A stretch of 32,686 nt of DNA from Acidobacteriota bacterium (GTDB lineage Bacteria > Acidobacteriota > Blastocatellia > Pyrinomonadales > Pyrinomonadaceae): positions 1 through 32,686 of the forward strand of contig JAIVJI010000088.1 of NCBI GenBank assembly GCA_020200135.1. Direction: 5' to 3'. The position numbers and the translations under genes are program-made. Numbering within the stretch: the stretch's first letter is position 1; every line of letters starts with the position of its first letter. Positions 15,332 to 23,891 of the stretch are shown here, in pieces. The notes below the pieces were generated by a model. The model saw only the letters and a list, made by a program, of their open reading frames with translations. It searched no databases and had not been told where the DNA came from.

Positions 15332-16738
15332 TTAGAAGTGGATGGTCAGCCCGTGGATGCCCTCGGCGGCCTCCATGACGGCCTCGGAGACGGTCGGGTG
15401 CGCGTGGATGACGCGCCCCAGCTCGTCGGCCGTCGATTCGAGGTGGAGCGCGACGATGGCCTCGTGGATGATCTCGGTCGCGTGCGGGCCGACGATGTGG
15501 ACGCCCAGCAGCTCGTCGTACTTCGTCTCGCTGACGACCTTGACGAAGCCCTCCTCCTCGCCGAGTATCCTGGCCTTGCCCGACGCGCTGAACGGGAACT
15601 TCGCCACCTTCACGTCGTAGCCCAGCTCCCTCGCCTTGGCCTCGGTGAGTCCGACCGAGGCGACCTCCGGGTCGCAGTAGGTGCACGAAGGGACGTGGCG
15701 CAGGTTGATGGGGTGTGGCTTCTGGCCGGCGATCTGCTCGACGGCGAGGATGCCCTCCTTCGACGCGAGGTGCGCGAGCCACGGCGTCGGGATGACGTCG
15801 CCGATGGCGTAGACGTTCGGCTCGGCCGTCCGGCAAAACTCGTCCACGGAAATCGCCCCGCGCTCGACCTTGATCTTGCTGCCCTCGATTCCGAGCCCTT
15901 CGAGGTAGGGCATGCGCCCGACGGCGACCAGAAGCATCTCGGCTTCGAGCGAGACGTCGCCGCCCTTCGCGTCCTTGCCCGTGACGCGGACGCCCGCGTC
16001 GGTCTTCTCGACGCGTTCGAGCTTGGTGCCGGTCAGGCACTTGATGCCGCGCTTGCGGAACGACTGCTCAAGCACCTTGGAAATCTCCTCGTCTTCGAGC
16101 GGCATGATGCGCGGCAGCAGCTCGACGAGGGTCGTCTCCGCGCCGAAGCGCGAGTAGACCGAGGCGAACTCGGTGCCGACCGCGCCCGAGCCCAGGACGA
16201 TGAGCGACTTCGGCACGCGCTCTAGTTCGAGGATGTGGTCGGAGTTGACGACGCGCTCGCCGTCGGTCTCGAAGCCGGGGATGGGGCGGACGACCGAGCC
16301 GGTGGCGATGATGATGTTCTTCGCGTTGACGGTCTGCGCCTTGCCGTCCTCGCCCGTCACCTCGACCTTGCCGGGCAGCGCCAGCTTGCCCGTCCCCTTG
16401 AAGACGGTGATCTCGTTCTTCTTCATCAGGAACTCGATGCCCTTCGAGTTCTTCATGACGACCTTGGCCTTACGCTTCTGCACGTCGTCGAAGGCGAGCC
16501 GCACCTCCGAGACCTGCACGCCGAAGTCGGCCAGCCCCTTGTGCGCCAGCTCGTAGTGGTGCGCGGACATCAGGAGCTGCTTGGTCGGGATGCAGCCGCG
16601 CAGCGTACACGTCCCGCCGAGCCGCTTGTCCTTCTCCACCAGCGCCACCTTCAGCCCCAACTGCGCCCCGCGTATCGCGGCCACGTACCCGCCCGGCCCC
16701 GACCCGATCACCGCCACGTCGAACTGTTCCGTAGACAA
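15332..16738 (-). CDS. lpdA: Dihydrolipoyl dehydrogenase (E3)
   Basis: The protein has 468 residues from a TTG at 16738, chosen because GAGGAG lies 7 bases upstream; a longer reading (TTG 16753) would place that site inside the gene. It has the FAD-binding GSGPGG near residue 12, the redox disulfide in GGTCTLRGCIPTK (Cys44 and Cys49), the NAD-binding VLGSGAVGTEFASVYSRFG, YAIGDVIPTPWLAH, and the C-terminal catalytic HAHPTVSE (His447, Glu452). It reoxidises the dihydrolipoyl group of E2 and reduces NAD. It is the first gene of the six-gene operon and its reading frame is intact. Hairpin repeats lie on both sides. Confidence 0.95.
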   Translation of the reverse strand: MSTEQFDVAVIGSGPGGYVAAIRGAQLGLKVALVEKDKRLGGTCTLRGCIPTKQLLMSAHHYELAHKGLADFGVQVSEVRLAFDDVQKRKAKVVMKNSKGIEFLMKKNEITVFKGTGKLALPGKVEVTGEDGKAQTVNAKNIIIATGSVVRPIPGFETDGERVVNSDHILELERVPKSLIVLGSGAVGTEFASVYSRFGAETTLVELLPRIMPLEDEEISKVLEQSFRKRGIKCLTGTKLERVEKTDAGVRVTGKDAKGGDVSLEAEMLLVAVGRMPYLEGLGIEGSKIKVERGAISVDEFCRTAEPNVYAIGDVIPTPWLAHLASKEGILAVEQIAGQKPHPINLRHVPSCTYCDPEVASVGLTEAKARELGYDVKVAKFPFSASGKARILGEEEGFVKVVSETKYDELLGVHIVGPHATEIIHEAIVALHLESTADELGRVIHAHPTVSEAVMEAAEGIHGLTIHF

Positions 16739-16760
16739 ATTGATTCTCCTCAAAAAGGCC

Positions 16761-16835
16761 GCGAACCGTGAACCGTAAACCGTGAAGAGGCAAACCCGGG
16801 TTTTCTCTTGTCACGGTTTACGGTTCACGGTTCGC
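16761..16835. repeat. Intergenic inverted repeat, family B copy 2
   Basis: Perfect 25-base arms (16761-16785, 16811-16835) containing GTGAACCGTAAACCGTGA enclose a 25-base loop. The loop holds a 12-base palindrome, AAACCCGGGTTT, and pairing AGAG/CTCT ends, so nearly the whole element can fold. It lies immediately upstream of lpd. Confidence 0.92.
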
Positions 16836-16922
16836 GGTTCACGTATCTGCTGGAAAGTTTTTCAAAAGTCATTATAGACGCCCGCGCCCTTTTACTCCAA
16901 CGGGGCGCCCGGCGGCGACGCC

Positions 16923-17360
16923 TCAGCGGTCTTTGAACATCGAGTCGTAGTCGGCGGCGAGCCGTTCGAGCGCGGCCTTCAGCGCCGGGTCGCTCAGCGA
17001 GGCGTCGAGGTACTTGAGCTTCAGCTCGCGGACGCGCTGCGTGTTGTCCACCTCGGCTTCGAGCCAGCGGCCGCGCGCCGCGGGGTCGCGCATACTCTCG
17101 CTCTTCTTGAACGCGTCGATGCGCGCGGCCATCTCGCCCCCGCGCGAGTCGAGCAGCCGCTGCGCCTCGGCCACGCCCGCCTTCGTGTCCTGCGCCGACT
17201 CGACTTCGGCCGCCAGCTCGTCCGTCAGGGCCTTGAGCGCGTTGACGACCGCTTCGAGGTCCTGCCGGCGCGCCTCGCCGCCGCCGCCCGCGCGCGCGCA
17301 AGACAAAAGCGACGCGGCGCAGGCGAGGGCGAGCAGAGTCTGGGCGACCGTCTGACGCAT
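16923..17360 (-). CDS. Small lipoprotein with a helical domain
   Basis: From the ATG at 17360, with GGAG 7 bases upstream, the protein has 145 residues. The N-terminus MRQTVAQTLLALACAASLLSCARAGGG is a lipoprotein signal with lipobox LLSC, so the mature protein is lipid-anchored outside the cytoplasm. The remainder is charged and helical, with coiled-coil character (DLEAVVNALKALTDELAAEV; RWLEAEVDNTQRVRELKLKY). I do not recognise a family. It is divergent from the rhodanese gene, with about 80 bases between the starts that must hold both promoters. It is separated from lpd by a hairpin repeat. Confidence 0.8.
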   Translation of the reverse strand: MRQTVAQTLLALACAASLLSCARAGGGGEARRQDLEAVVNALKALTDELAAEVESAQDTKAGVAEAQRLLDSRGGEMAARIDAFKKSESMRDPAARGRWLEAEVDNTQRVRELKLKYLDASLSDPALKAALERLAADYDSMFKDR

Positions 17361-17442
17361 ACGACACTCCACACGGAACCGGGGAAGCGCTATGATGTAG
17401 CAAACTGCGAAAACGAAAGTCAAACCGTTGGGGGGCGGGCTT

Positions 17443-17811
17443 ATGGAGCACAGCGAAGGGTTCCTGAAGATAGTCGGCGAGGCCACGGCGCGCGTGCGCG
17501 AGGTGGACGTGGCGGGCGCGAGGGGGCGGATGCGCGAGGGCGCGCGCCTCATCGACGTGCGCGAGGACAACGAGTGGGAGCGAGGGCACGCCGCCGGCGC
17601 CCGGCACATCGGGCGCGGCGTCATCGAGCGCGACATCGAGCGCGAAGTCCCGGACCATTCGGCCGAGCTGATCCTCTACTGCGGCGGCGGCTACCGCTCG
17701 GCGCTCGCGGCCGACAACCTCCAGCGCATGGGCTACACCAACGTCCACTCGCTCGCGGGCGGCTGGCGCGCCTGGAAGGAGGCGGGCGCGCCCGTCGAGG
17801 GCGAAGGCTGA
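17443..17811 (+). CDS. Rhodanese-like sulfurtransferase domain protein
   Basis: The protein has 122 residues from the ATG at 17443, which follows a G-rich ribosome site (GGGGGGCGGG). It has the single rhodanese domain: ARLIDVREDNEWERGHAAGARHIGRG, then ELILYCGGGYRSALAADNLQRMGY with active-site Cys80 in the CGGGYRS loop, and VHSLAGGWRAWKEAG at the end. It should carry a persulfide or handle a sulfur group in the cytoplasm. The partner is unknown. It is followed by the TPR gene on the same strand after about 135 bases. Confidence 0.92.
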   Translation: MEHSEGFLKIVGEATARVREVDVAGARGRMREGARLIDVREDNEWERGHAAGARHIGRGVIERDIEREVPDHSAELILYCGGGYRSALAADNLQRMGYTNVHSLAGGWRAWKEAGAPVEGEG

Positions 17812-17946
17812 GGTCATAAATTCGTTGCGCCGCGAAGCGCCGCGCGTATAATCGCGCCCGGGCCCGCGCGCCGCACGGACTTCTCCACGCGACGGCCGGG
17901 CTTTCAAACTCTACAACCGCCCCGCCGCCGACCCGTGGAGGCCGCC

Positions 17947-18969
17947 ATGACATTTACGAGCCGCGCACGCCGCACACTCTTCTTCCTACCGACGCTCGCC
18001 GCGCTCGCGCTCTCCGGCGCGCCCGGGCGCGCGCAGCAGACCCCCAACGACGAGCAGCGCATGCGCGAAGTCCGCGAGTACCGCGAGGCGATGTCGAAGC
18101 GCGCGCTTGAGGCGACGCGCCGGCGCCGCTTCGAGGAGGGCAAGTCCGACACGACCTTCCCCTCGGACGCCGAGAGGGGCGCCAGGCCCGGCGTCGTGCG
18201 CGCCGCGACCCCCGCCGAGCAGAAGGCGCTCCGGCACAACGAGCGCGGGCTCGAACTCTTCTCGAAGGGGAAGCTTGAGCAGGCGGTCAGGGAGTACGAG
18301 CAGGCCATCTCGGCGCACCCCGCGTTCGCCGCCGCGCACAACAACCTCGGGAGCGCGCACTTCGCCGCCGGCCGCTTCGACGAGGCCGCCGCCGCCTTCC
18401 GCCGCGCGACGGGGCTCGACGCCGACTACGGGCAGGCGCACTTCAACCTCGCGCTCGCGCACCTCAAGCTCGGCCGCGAACGTGAGGCGCAAGAGGCGCT
18501 GACGGCTGCGCTGCGCGCCTACAACTCGGCGGGCGAAGCGCACCTGAAGGCCGGCCGCCTCAGCGAAGCGGAAGAGTCCTTCCGCGACATGCTCCGAATC
18601 GACCCCGACTACGCGCCCGCGCACCTGCGCCTCGGGCTGGTCTATAACGCCTCCGGCCGCTTCGACGAGGCCGCCGGGCACCTCAGCCGCGTCACCGAGC
18701 GCTACCCCGCCAACTCCGAAGCCTACGAGGCGCTCGCCGAATCCCTCCTCGGCCGGCACAAATACGAAGAGGCCGCCTCGGCCGCCGAACGCGCCCTCAA
18801 ACACGCCCCCGACTCCCCCGACGCACACTACCTCGCCGGCCTCGCCCGCGCCTCATTAGGACAACGCGACGCCGCCCTCTCCCACCTCGCCAAACTTCAA
18901 CAACTCAACTCCCCCGACCTCGCCCAACACCTCTCCGACCTCATCGACAAGAAAGCTCCGGGCAAGTAA
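17947..18969 (+). CDS. Secreted TPR-repeat protein
   Basis: The protein has 340 residues from the ATG at 17947, with GTGGAGG upstream. A signal peptide (FFLPTLAALALSGAPGRAQQ) indicates export. A charged helical region follows, then about seven tetratricopeptide repeats from around residue 93 (RHNERGLELFSKGKLEQAVR) to the end, a scaffold for protein-protein contacts. One boundary is odd: after AQEALTAALR the next repeat begins directly with AYNSAGEAHL, about eight residues short of the 34-residue period. This may be natural variation or a small in-frame deletion. No binding partner can be deduced. Confidence 0.88.
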   Translation: MTFTSRARRTLFFLPTLAALALSGAPGRAQQTPNDEQRMREVREYREAMSKRALEATRRRRFEEGKSDTTFPSDAERGARPGVVRAATPAEQKALRHNERGLELFSKGKLEQAVREYEQAISAHPAFAAAHNNLGSAHFAAGRFDEAAAAFRRATGLDADYGQAHFNLALAHLKLGREREAQEALTAALRAYNSAGEAHLKAGRLSEAEESFRDMLRIDPDYAPAHLRLGLVYNASGRFDEAAGHLSRVTERYPANSEAYEALAESLLGRHKYEEAASAAERALKHAPDSPDAHYLAGLARASLGQRDAALSHLAKLQQLNSPDLAQHLSDLIDKKAPGK

Positions 18970-19003
18970 TAGTTTTTCCGCTCCTTCTCATGAGCCCTGT
19001 ACA

Positions 19004-19031
19004 TTGTGGCCGAGTTAAGTTTATGTATAAT
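19004..19031 (+). promoter_or_regulatory. Promoter of the restriction-modification operon
   Basis: TTGTGG (19004-19009) is followed after 16 bases by a perfect TATAAT (19026-19031), about 64 bases before the methyltransferase ATG. The leader is AT-rich, with no Shine-Dalgarno sequence directly before the ATG. Confidence 0.6.
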
Positions 19032-19094
19032 CCCTAGCCAATAGCTCCGAGGAGCCTAAAACTTTAATGGTAAGGTCTTAATTTTTTACAAATT

Positions 19095-20123
19095 ATGTTG
19101 CCAGTTACGGGAAACACTAACCGACAAGATATCTTGAGCCACTTGGACGACCCGTTAAGTGAGGATTTTTTTTTAAAACTTCCAGCCGAGGATAATACGC
19201 CCGAAGCCTTACAAACTCTCCTTAGAGCTAATGCGGTATTTAGAACTCAACCTTGGATGCCGCCTTTCGATGCTACCTCTCATAAATTGCATCTCGGTGA
19301 TGCCAGAGACCTCTCTTGGATTTATGATGAGTCTGTAGACCTCGTTGTCACCTCCCCACCCTACTGGACGCTTAAGCAGTATAAAGAGGACCGGGAAGGG
19401 CAAATGGGTGATATTTCTGACTACGAAGGATTTCTCACGGAGCTGGATAAAGTTTGGCGCGAATGTGCCCGCGTGTTAGTTGGCGGGGGGCGTATATGCT
19501 GTGTTGTAGGTGACGTATGTATTTCCAGGAAAAAGGGTGGTCGCCATTACATCGTGCCGCTCCACGCAGACATTCAGGTAAGGGCGAGAAAACTTGGACT
19601 GGATTGTTTGACCCCGATTATTTGGCACAAAATCGCTAATGGGGCCACGGAGGCCGAAGGTAATGGCGCTGGTTTTTATGGGAAGCCTTATCAGCCTGGC
19701 GCCGTAGTTAAGAATGATATTGAATACATTTTATTCCTTCGCAAGGGCGGCAGGTACCGCTCTGTAAGTCCCGAAAAGAAGATGCTCTCCATGCTCAATA
19801 AGGAAGAAATGCAAGGGTGGCTTCGATCCATATGGACCGATTTACCAGGAGCATCCACTCGCTCTGGGCACCCAGCACCCTATCCGACCGAATTAGCCGA
19901 AAGGCTAATCAGAATGTTTTCATTTGCGGGGGATACAGTGCTTGATCCTTTTGCCGGGGTCGGCTCCACGTCGATTGCGGCCCTTGTCACCGGTCGCAAT
20001 TCAATAAGCAATGAGATTGAGCAAGACTACTTAGAAATCGCCCAAGCTAAGCTGGATAAATTAAGTTCCAAAAAGCGTGATGTTGGGGCGGTAAGGAGCA
20101 CGGTGTGTCGTATCGGCTTCTAA
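19095..20123 (+). CDS. Type II DNA methyltransferase, beta-class, probably N4-cytosine
   Basis: The protein has 342 residues. The catalytic motif IV comes first (DLVVTSPPYW, residues 82-91) and the AdoMet-binding motif I comes last (VLDPFAGVGSTS, DPFAGVG at 284-290), so it is a permuted beta-class enzyme of the N-4/N-6 methylase family. SPPY rather than DPPY or NPPY favours N4-methylcytosine. LTPIIWHKI, SIWTDLPG and HPAPYPTELAERLIRMFSF are further family landmarks. It should modify the host DNA at the site cut by the partner gene, whose GTG start overlaps its end by 19 bases. GC content is clearly lower than in all neighbours, which points to horizontal transfer. The recognition sequence cannot be read. 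Confidence 0.9.
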   Translation: MLPVTGNTNRQDILSHLDDPLSEDFFLKLPAEDNTPEALQTLLRANAVFRTQPWMPPFDATSHKLHLGDARDLSWIYDESVDLVVTSPPYWTLKQYKEDREGQMGDISDYEGFLTELDKVWRECARVLVGGGRICCVVGDVCISRKKGGRHYIVPLHADIQVRARKLGLDCLTPIIWHKIANGATEAEGNGAGFYGKPYQPGAVVKNDIEYILFLRKGGRYRSVSPEKKMLSMLNKEEMQGWLRSIWTDLPGASTRSGHPAPYPTELAERLIRMFSFAGDTVLDPFAGVGSTSIAALVTGRNSISNEIEQDYLEIAQAKLDKLSSKKRDVGAVRSTVCRIGF

Positions 20124-20812
20124 CTGAATTTGGGAACCTCTTCACAGGCCATCCATACCTACACCGCAATTCAAGCTTAGGTGACTTCGTGGCAATGCAG
20201 CTCTACGAGGACTTGGTTACATTGAATAAGTCTACGAAGTTACCTTCAAAGGTTGCGTCAAAAGATTGGGTGCTGAATACGGCTAACAGGCGCGTAGGGG
20301 TGAAGGCACGCCGCGGCGATGGCACTTTTGGAGAGATCGTACCCGGAGAAACAGCTATTACCGATCCGGGTTATGTTGTTTCCCGAGGTAAAGTGGCAAC
20401 AGTTGAAATAGGCGTTGAGGTAAAGATTCTGGCGAAGTCGATGATTAAGCAGATTGATAGAGTCACAGGTGATCTTCAAAAACAGGTTGTGCAATTTAAG
20501 CGCGGCGCGGGCACACCCATCTGCGTGGGAATCGTTGGGATAAATCACGCACAATACTGTACGGGCTACGAGGGCACGCGGTCATTTAGAACAGACGGCA
20601 AGGCCAATCGGCATCCGTATCAAGAGGCTCCTGAAGCCGAGCGAAGGTTGTTGGCGGACGCCGCTCCGCATTTCGATGAATTCATTATCCTCCACTACGA
20701 GGCTATTAACGAGCCCCCGTTCACTTTTTCGTGGGCAAACTACACCTCGACAGTACAAAATTACGGTTCAGCCCTGTTAAGAATAAGCCGTGAGTACGAC
20801 CGCAGATTCTAA
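20105..20812 (+). CDS. Putative type II restriction endonuclease (PD-(D/E)XK-like)
   Basis: The protein has 235 residues and starts at GTG 20105, overlapping the methyltransferase stop by 19 bases, an arrangement that suggests translational coupling. I do not recognise the sequence family directly. The middle contains AITDPGYVVSRGKVATVEIGVEVKILAK: Asp87, then Glu105-Val-Lys107 after about 17 residues fits the D...ExK nuclease site (Glu101 is another candidate), and a helix with QKQVVQFK follows. Position, coupling and this motif together make it the cognate endonuclease. It shares the low GC of the methyltransferase. No separate controller gene is visible. Confidence 0.72.
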   Translation: MSYRLLTEFGNLFTGHPYLHRNSSLGDFVAMQLYEDLVTLNKSTKLPSKVASKDWVLNTANRRVGVKARRGDGTFGEIVPGETAITDPGYVVSRGKVATVEIGVEVKILAKSMIKQIDRVTGDLQKQVVQFKRGAGTPICVGIVGINHAQYCTGYEGTRSFRTDGKANRHPYQEAPEAERRLLADAAPHFDEFIILHYEAINEPPFTFSWANYTSTVQNYGSALLRISREYDRRF

Positions 20813-20843
20813 AGACGTTATAACTAGAAATCAGGACGTTCAA

Positions 20844-20872
20844 GAAGGGGGCGCGTCATACGCGCCCCCTTC
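20844..20872 (+). terminator. GC-rich hairpin downstream of the restriction-modification operon
   Basis: Perfect 12-base arms GAAGGGGGCGCG and CGCGCCCCCTTC enclose the loop TCATA, 31 bases after the endonuclease stop. No clear T-tract follows, so it may be a terminator of the non-canonical type or a barrier hairpin before fumC. Confidence 0.6.
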
Positions 20873-20948
20873 GCGTGTGCCTGCGGCGGGCGTTGGGTGT
20901 AAAATTGCGTGTGTATAAGCTCTCTTACATCCATAAAGGAACCCTTCG

Positions 20949-22358
20949 ATGACTAAAGAAGCGGCGGAGACGAAGGCGGACACGCGGGTCGAGTCGGACT
21001 CGATGGGCGAGGTGGAGGTGCGCGCGGACAGGTACTGGGGGGCGCAGACGGAGCGCTCGCTGCACCACTTCAACATCGGGTTCGACGTGATGCCGAGGGA
21101 GATGGTGCGCGCTCTGGGCGTCCTCAAGAAGGCGGCGGCGCTGGTCAACGAGGAGTTGGGGAAGCTGCCGCCGGACGTGGCGCGTTTGATAGAGCGCGCG
21201 GCGGACGAGGTCATCGAGGGACGGCTGGACGAGCACTTCCCCCTGCGCGTGTGGCAGACGGGGTCGGGGACGCAGACCAACATGAACGCGAACGAGGTCA
21301 TCTCGAACCGCGCCATCGAGCTGGCGGGGGGCGTGCTGGGGAGCAAGAAGCCCGTCCACCCGAACGACCACGTCAACATGTCGCAGTCCTCGAACGACAC
21401 GTTCCCGACGGCCATGCACATCGCCTCGGCCGAGCAGATGCGGAAGCTCATCCCGGAGGTCGAGCGGCTGCGCGACGCCATCGAAGCGAAGGCGCGCGAG
21501 TTCGCCGACGTGGTCAAGATAGGCCGCACGCACTTGCAGGACGCGACGCCTTTGACCGTCGGGCAGGAGTTCGGCGGGTGGGCCTCTCTGCTCGAGCGCG
21601 ACGTCGAGCGGCTCGAAGCGGTGATGCCCGGCCTCCTCGACCTCGCCATCGGCGGGACGGCCGTCGGCACCGGTCTCAACTCGCACCCCGAGTTCGCCGA
21701 GAGGGCGGCGGCGAAGATAGCCGAGCTGACGGGGCTGCCCTTCAAGCCGCACCCGAACAAGTTCGCGGCGCTCTCGGCGCACGACGAGATGGTCTTCGCG
21801 AGCGGCGCCTTGAAGACGCTCGCCGCCTCGCTGATGAAGATCGCGAACGACATCCGCTGGCTCGGGTCGGGGCCGCGCGCCGGCATCGGCGAGCTGGTGC
21901 TCCCCGAGAACGAGCCGGGGTCGTCCATCATGCCGGGGAAGGTCAACCCGACGCAGTCGGAGGCGATGACGATGGTCGCCGTGCAGGTGATGGGCAACGA
22001 CGCCGCCATCGGGTTCGCCGGCTCGCAGGGCAACTTCGAGCTCAACGTCTTCAACCCCGTGATGGTTCACAACCTGCTCCACTCCATCCGGCTGCTCAAG
22101 GACGCCTGCCGCGGCTTCGTGGACTTCTGCGTCGAGGGGCTGGAGCTGAACCGCGCGCGCATCGAGCAGAACCTGCGGCAGTCGCTCATGCTCGTCACGG
22201 CGCTGAACCCGCACATCGGCTACGACAACGCGGCGAAGATAGCCAAGCACGCGCACAAGAAGGGCGTCACGCTGCGCGAGTCGGCGGTCGAGCTGGGGCT
22301 GCTCACGCCCGAGCAGTTCGACGAGTACGTCAAGCCCGAAGAGATGACCCGCCCGTAG
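20949..22358 (+). CDS. fumC: Fumarate hydratase class II
   Basis: The protein has 469 residues, the full length for class II fumarases, which interconvert fumarate and malate in the TCA cycle. Visible landmarks are [34 protein letters not shown] with the fumarase-type substrate-binding segment, [13 protein letters not shown], and the superfamily signature [17 protein letters not shown] at about residues 322-338. The fumarase-like N-terminal segments favour fumarase over aspartase. AAAGGA lies upstream of the ATG. Its GC content returns to the level of the chromosome just after the restriction-modification hairpin. A hairpin repeat follows the stop. Confidence 0.94.
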   Translation: MTKEAAETKADTRVESDSMGEVEVRADRYWGAQTERSLHHFNIGFDVMPREMVRALGVLKKAAALVNEELGKLPPDVARLIERAADEVIEGRLDEHFPLRVWQTGSGTQTNMNANEVISNRAIELAGGVLGSKKPVHPNDHVNMSQSSNDTFPTAMHIASAEQMRKLIPEVERLRDAIEAKAREFADVVKIGRTHLQDATPLTVGQEFGGWASLLERDVERLEAVMPGLLDLAIGGTAVGTGLNSHPEFAERAAAKIAELTGLPFKPHPNKFAALSAHDEMVFASGALKTLAASLMKIANDIRWLGSGPRAGIGELVLPENEPGSSIMPGKVNPTQSEAMTMVAVQVMGNDAAIGFAGSQGNFELNVFNPVMVHNLLHSIRLLKDACRGFVDFCVEGLELNRARIEQNLRQSLMLVTALNPHIGYDNAAKIAKHAHKKGVTLRESAVELGLLTPEQFDEYVKPEEMTRP

Positions 22359-22369
22359 CGAGGAATGAA

Positions 22370-22475
22370 TTAACATGGATGGACAGGATGAACAGGATGA
22401 GGATTTAAGATTTCAAATCTGAAATTTCAAATCTTTAATTTCTGCTTATCCCGTCAATCCCGTCCGTCCATGTTA
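22370..22475. repeat. Intergenic inverted repeat, family A copy 2
   Basis: TTAACATGGATGGACAGGAT at the left is matched imperfectly by a right arm ending CGTCCGTCCATGTTAA. The inner AT-rich part (GATTTCAAATCTGAAATTTC) folds as well. It is a diverged copy of the element at 15219, here between fumC and nadA. Confidence 0.85.
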
Positions 22476-22583
22476 ATTCCCTCACCCGCGCCCCGCGCCT
22501 CCCGCGGCACATCAGATAAAGTTACAAACTTCCGGGGCGGCGTTCGCATCTAAACGGCGACCCGGGAAAGCCGTCGGCGGCGC
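22476..22583 (+). other. fumC-nadA spacer with no recognised gene
   Basis: After the hairpin repeat this GC-rich stretch has no open frame with a ribosome site and no terminator I can support. It leads into the nadA promoter. Confidence 0.5.
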
Positions 22584-22613
22584 TTGCGGGTCGTTGGTTT
22601 GAAGGCTTATATT
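22584..22613 (+). promoter_or_regulatory. Probable nadA promoter
   Basis: TTGCGG (22584-22589) and TATATT (22608-22613) are separated by 18 bases. This would give a leader of about 57 bases containing a GC-rich hairpin (GGCGGCCGTTTCGCC) and GAGAGGG before the ATG. Confidence 0.45.
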
Positions 22614-22676
22614 TCGCGTTTCGCGCGGGCGGCCGTTTCGCCGACCGTGTGGCGGTAGAAACCGAGAGGGACGCAG

Positions 22677-23801
22677 ATGACCACGGTTGTCGAGACTCTG
22701 GAAGTCGAAAGGGCGGCGCCGGCGCTCGAAGACTACTTCGGGGTGCCGGAGGCGGAGCTGTCCGAGCGCATCGACGCGGCGCGGCGCCGGCTCGGCGCGC
22801 GCCTCATCATCCTCGGGCACCACTACCAGCGCGACGACGTCATCGCCCACGCCGACGTTACGGGCGACTCCTTCAAGCTCGCCAAGCTCGCGGCCGAGCG
22901 ACCCGAGGCCGACTTCGTCGTCTTCTGCGGCGTCCACTTCATGGCCGAGTCGGCCGACATCCTCAAGCCGGGCGACCAGAAGGTCATCCTGCCCGACCTC
23001 GGCGCGGGCTGCTCGATGGCCGACATGGCGACGGCCGAACAGGTCGAGGACGCCTGGGAGCAGCTCGGCGCGCTCGGCATCCTCCAAGAGTCGAAGGTCG
23101 TGCCCGTCACCTACATGAACTCTTCGGCCGCCATCAAGGCGTTCTGCGGCCGGGAGGGCGGCGTCGTCTGCACTTCGTCGAACGCCGTCCCGCTCTTCGA
23201 CAAGTACCTGAAGGAGGCCGACAAGCTCTTCTTCTTCCCCGACCAGCACTTGGGTCGCAACACCGGCGTCAAGTTCGGCATCCCGCTCGACGAGATGGCG
23301 CTGTGGGACCCGAACAAGGAGTTCGGCGGCAACACCCCCGAGCAGTTGCGCCGCGCGCGGCTCATCCTCTGGAAGGGTCACTGCTCCGTCCACGGGCGCT
23401 TCCGCCCGTGGCACGTCGATGCGATCCGCAAGGAGGTGCCGGGCGTCAGGGTGCTCGTCCACCCCGAGTGCGAGCGCGAGGTCGTCGAGAAGTCGGACCT
23501 CAACGGCTCGACCGAGTTCATCATCAAGGCCATCGAGGAGTCGCCCGCCGGGTCGAAGTGGGCGGTCGGCACCGAGGTCAACCTCGTCCAGAGGCTCGCC
23601 AGTCGGCACCCGGACAAGGACATCCGGCTGCTCGCGCCCGACCTCTGCATGTGCGCCACGATGTACCGCATCGCGCCGCAGAACCTCGCCTGGGTGCTCG
23701 AATCGCTCGTGGCCGGGCGCGTCGTCAACCAGATCACCGTCCCCGAGGAGACCGCGGCCTGGGCGCGCGTCGCCCTCGACCGGATGCTCGCTATCAAATG
23801 A
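22677..23801 (+). CDS. nadA: Quinolinate synthase
   Basis: The protein has 374 residues and condenses iminoaspartate with dihydroxyacetone phosphate to give quinolinate in NAD biosynthesis. Family landmarks are LIILGHHYQRDDVIAHADVTGDS, FCGVHFMAESADIL, VTYMNSSAAIKAFCG, TSSNAV, FFFPDQHLGRNTG, LWKGHCSVHGRF and LCMCATMYRI. The three 4Fe-4S cysteines are most likely Cys112 (GCSMAD), Cys236 (GHCSVH) and Cys324 or Cys326. The gene is complete. It is followed, after a hairpin repeat, by a small ferredoxin on the same strand. nadB and nadC are not in the window. Confidence 0.96.
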   Translation: MTTVVETLEVERAAPALEDYFGVPEAELSERIDAARRRLGARLIILGHHYQRDDVIAHADVTGDSFKLAKLAAERPEADFVVFCGVHFMAESADILKPGDQKVILPDLGAGCSMADMATAEQVEDAWEQLGALGILQESKVVPVTYMNSSAAIKAFCGREGGVVCTSSNAVPLFDKYLKEADKLFFFPDQHLGRNTGVKFGIPLDEMALWDPNKEFGGNTPEQLRRARLILWKGHCSVHGRFRPWHVDAIRKEVPGVRVLVHPECEREVVEKSDLNGSTEFIIKAIEESPAGSKWAVGTEVNLVQRLASRHPDKDIRLLAPDLCMCATMYRIAPQNLAWVLESLVAGRVVNQITVPEETAAWARVALDRMLAIK

Positions 23802-23879
23802 CGTAAGCCGTGAACCGTAAACCGTGACGAGAGAAAGCCGCTGCTCTTACTTGTCACGGTTTACGGTTCACGGCTTACG
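23802..23879. repeat. Intergenic inverted repeat, family B copy 3
   Basis: Perfect 27-base arms (23802-23828, 23853-23879) enclose a 24-base loop beginning GAGAGAAAG and ending CTTACTT. The element starts one base after the nadA stop and ends 12 bases before the ferredoxin ATG. Confidence 0.92.
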
Positions 23880-23891
23880 GTTTACGAAAAA

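Noticed and set aside
20925..22376. Long minus-strand frame opposite fumC
   Set aside because: It is a shadow of fumC with Arg/His/Leu-biased composition and no family features.
22614..22676. Possible riboswitch in the nadA leader
   Set aside because: nadA-associated riboswitches are known in Acidobacteriota, but I could not match the leader to a conserved core. A covariance-model search with the nadA motif would decide it.
12089..23879. Repeats as a CRISPR array
   Set aside because: Copies are kilobases apart, internally palindromic and not separated by spacers; no cas genes are present.
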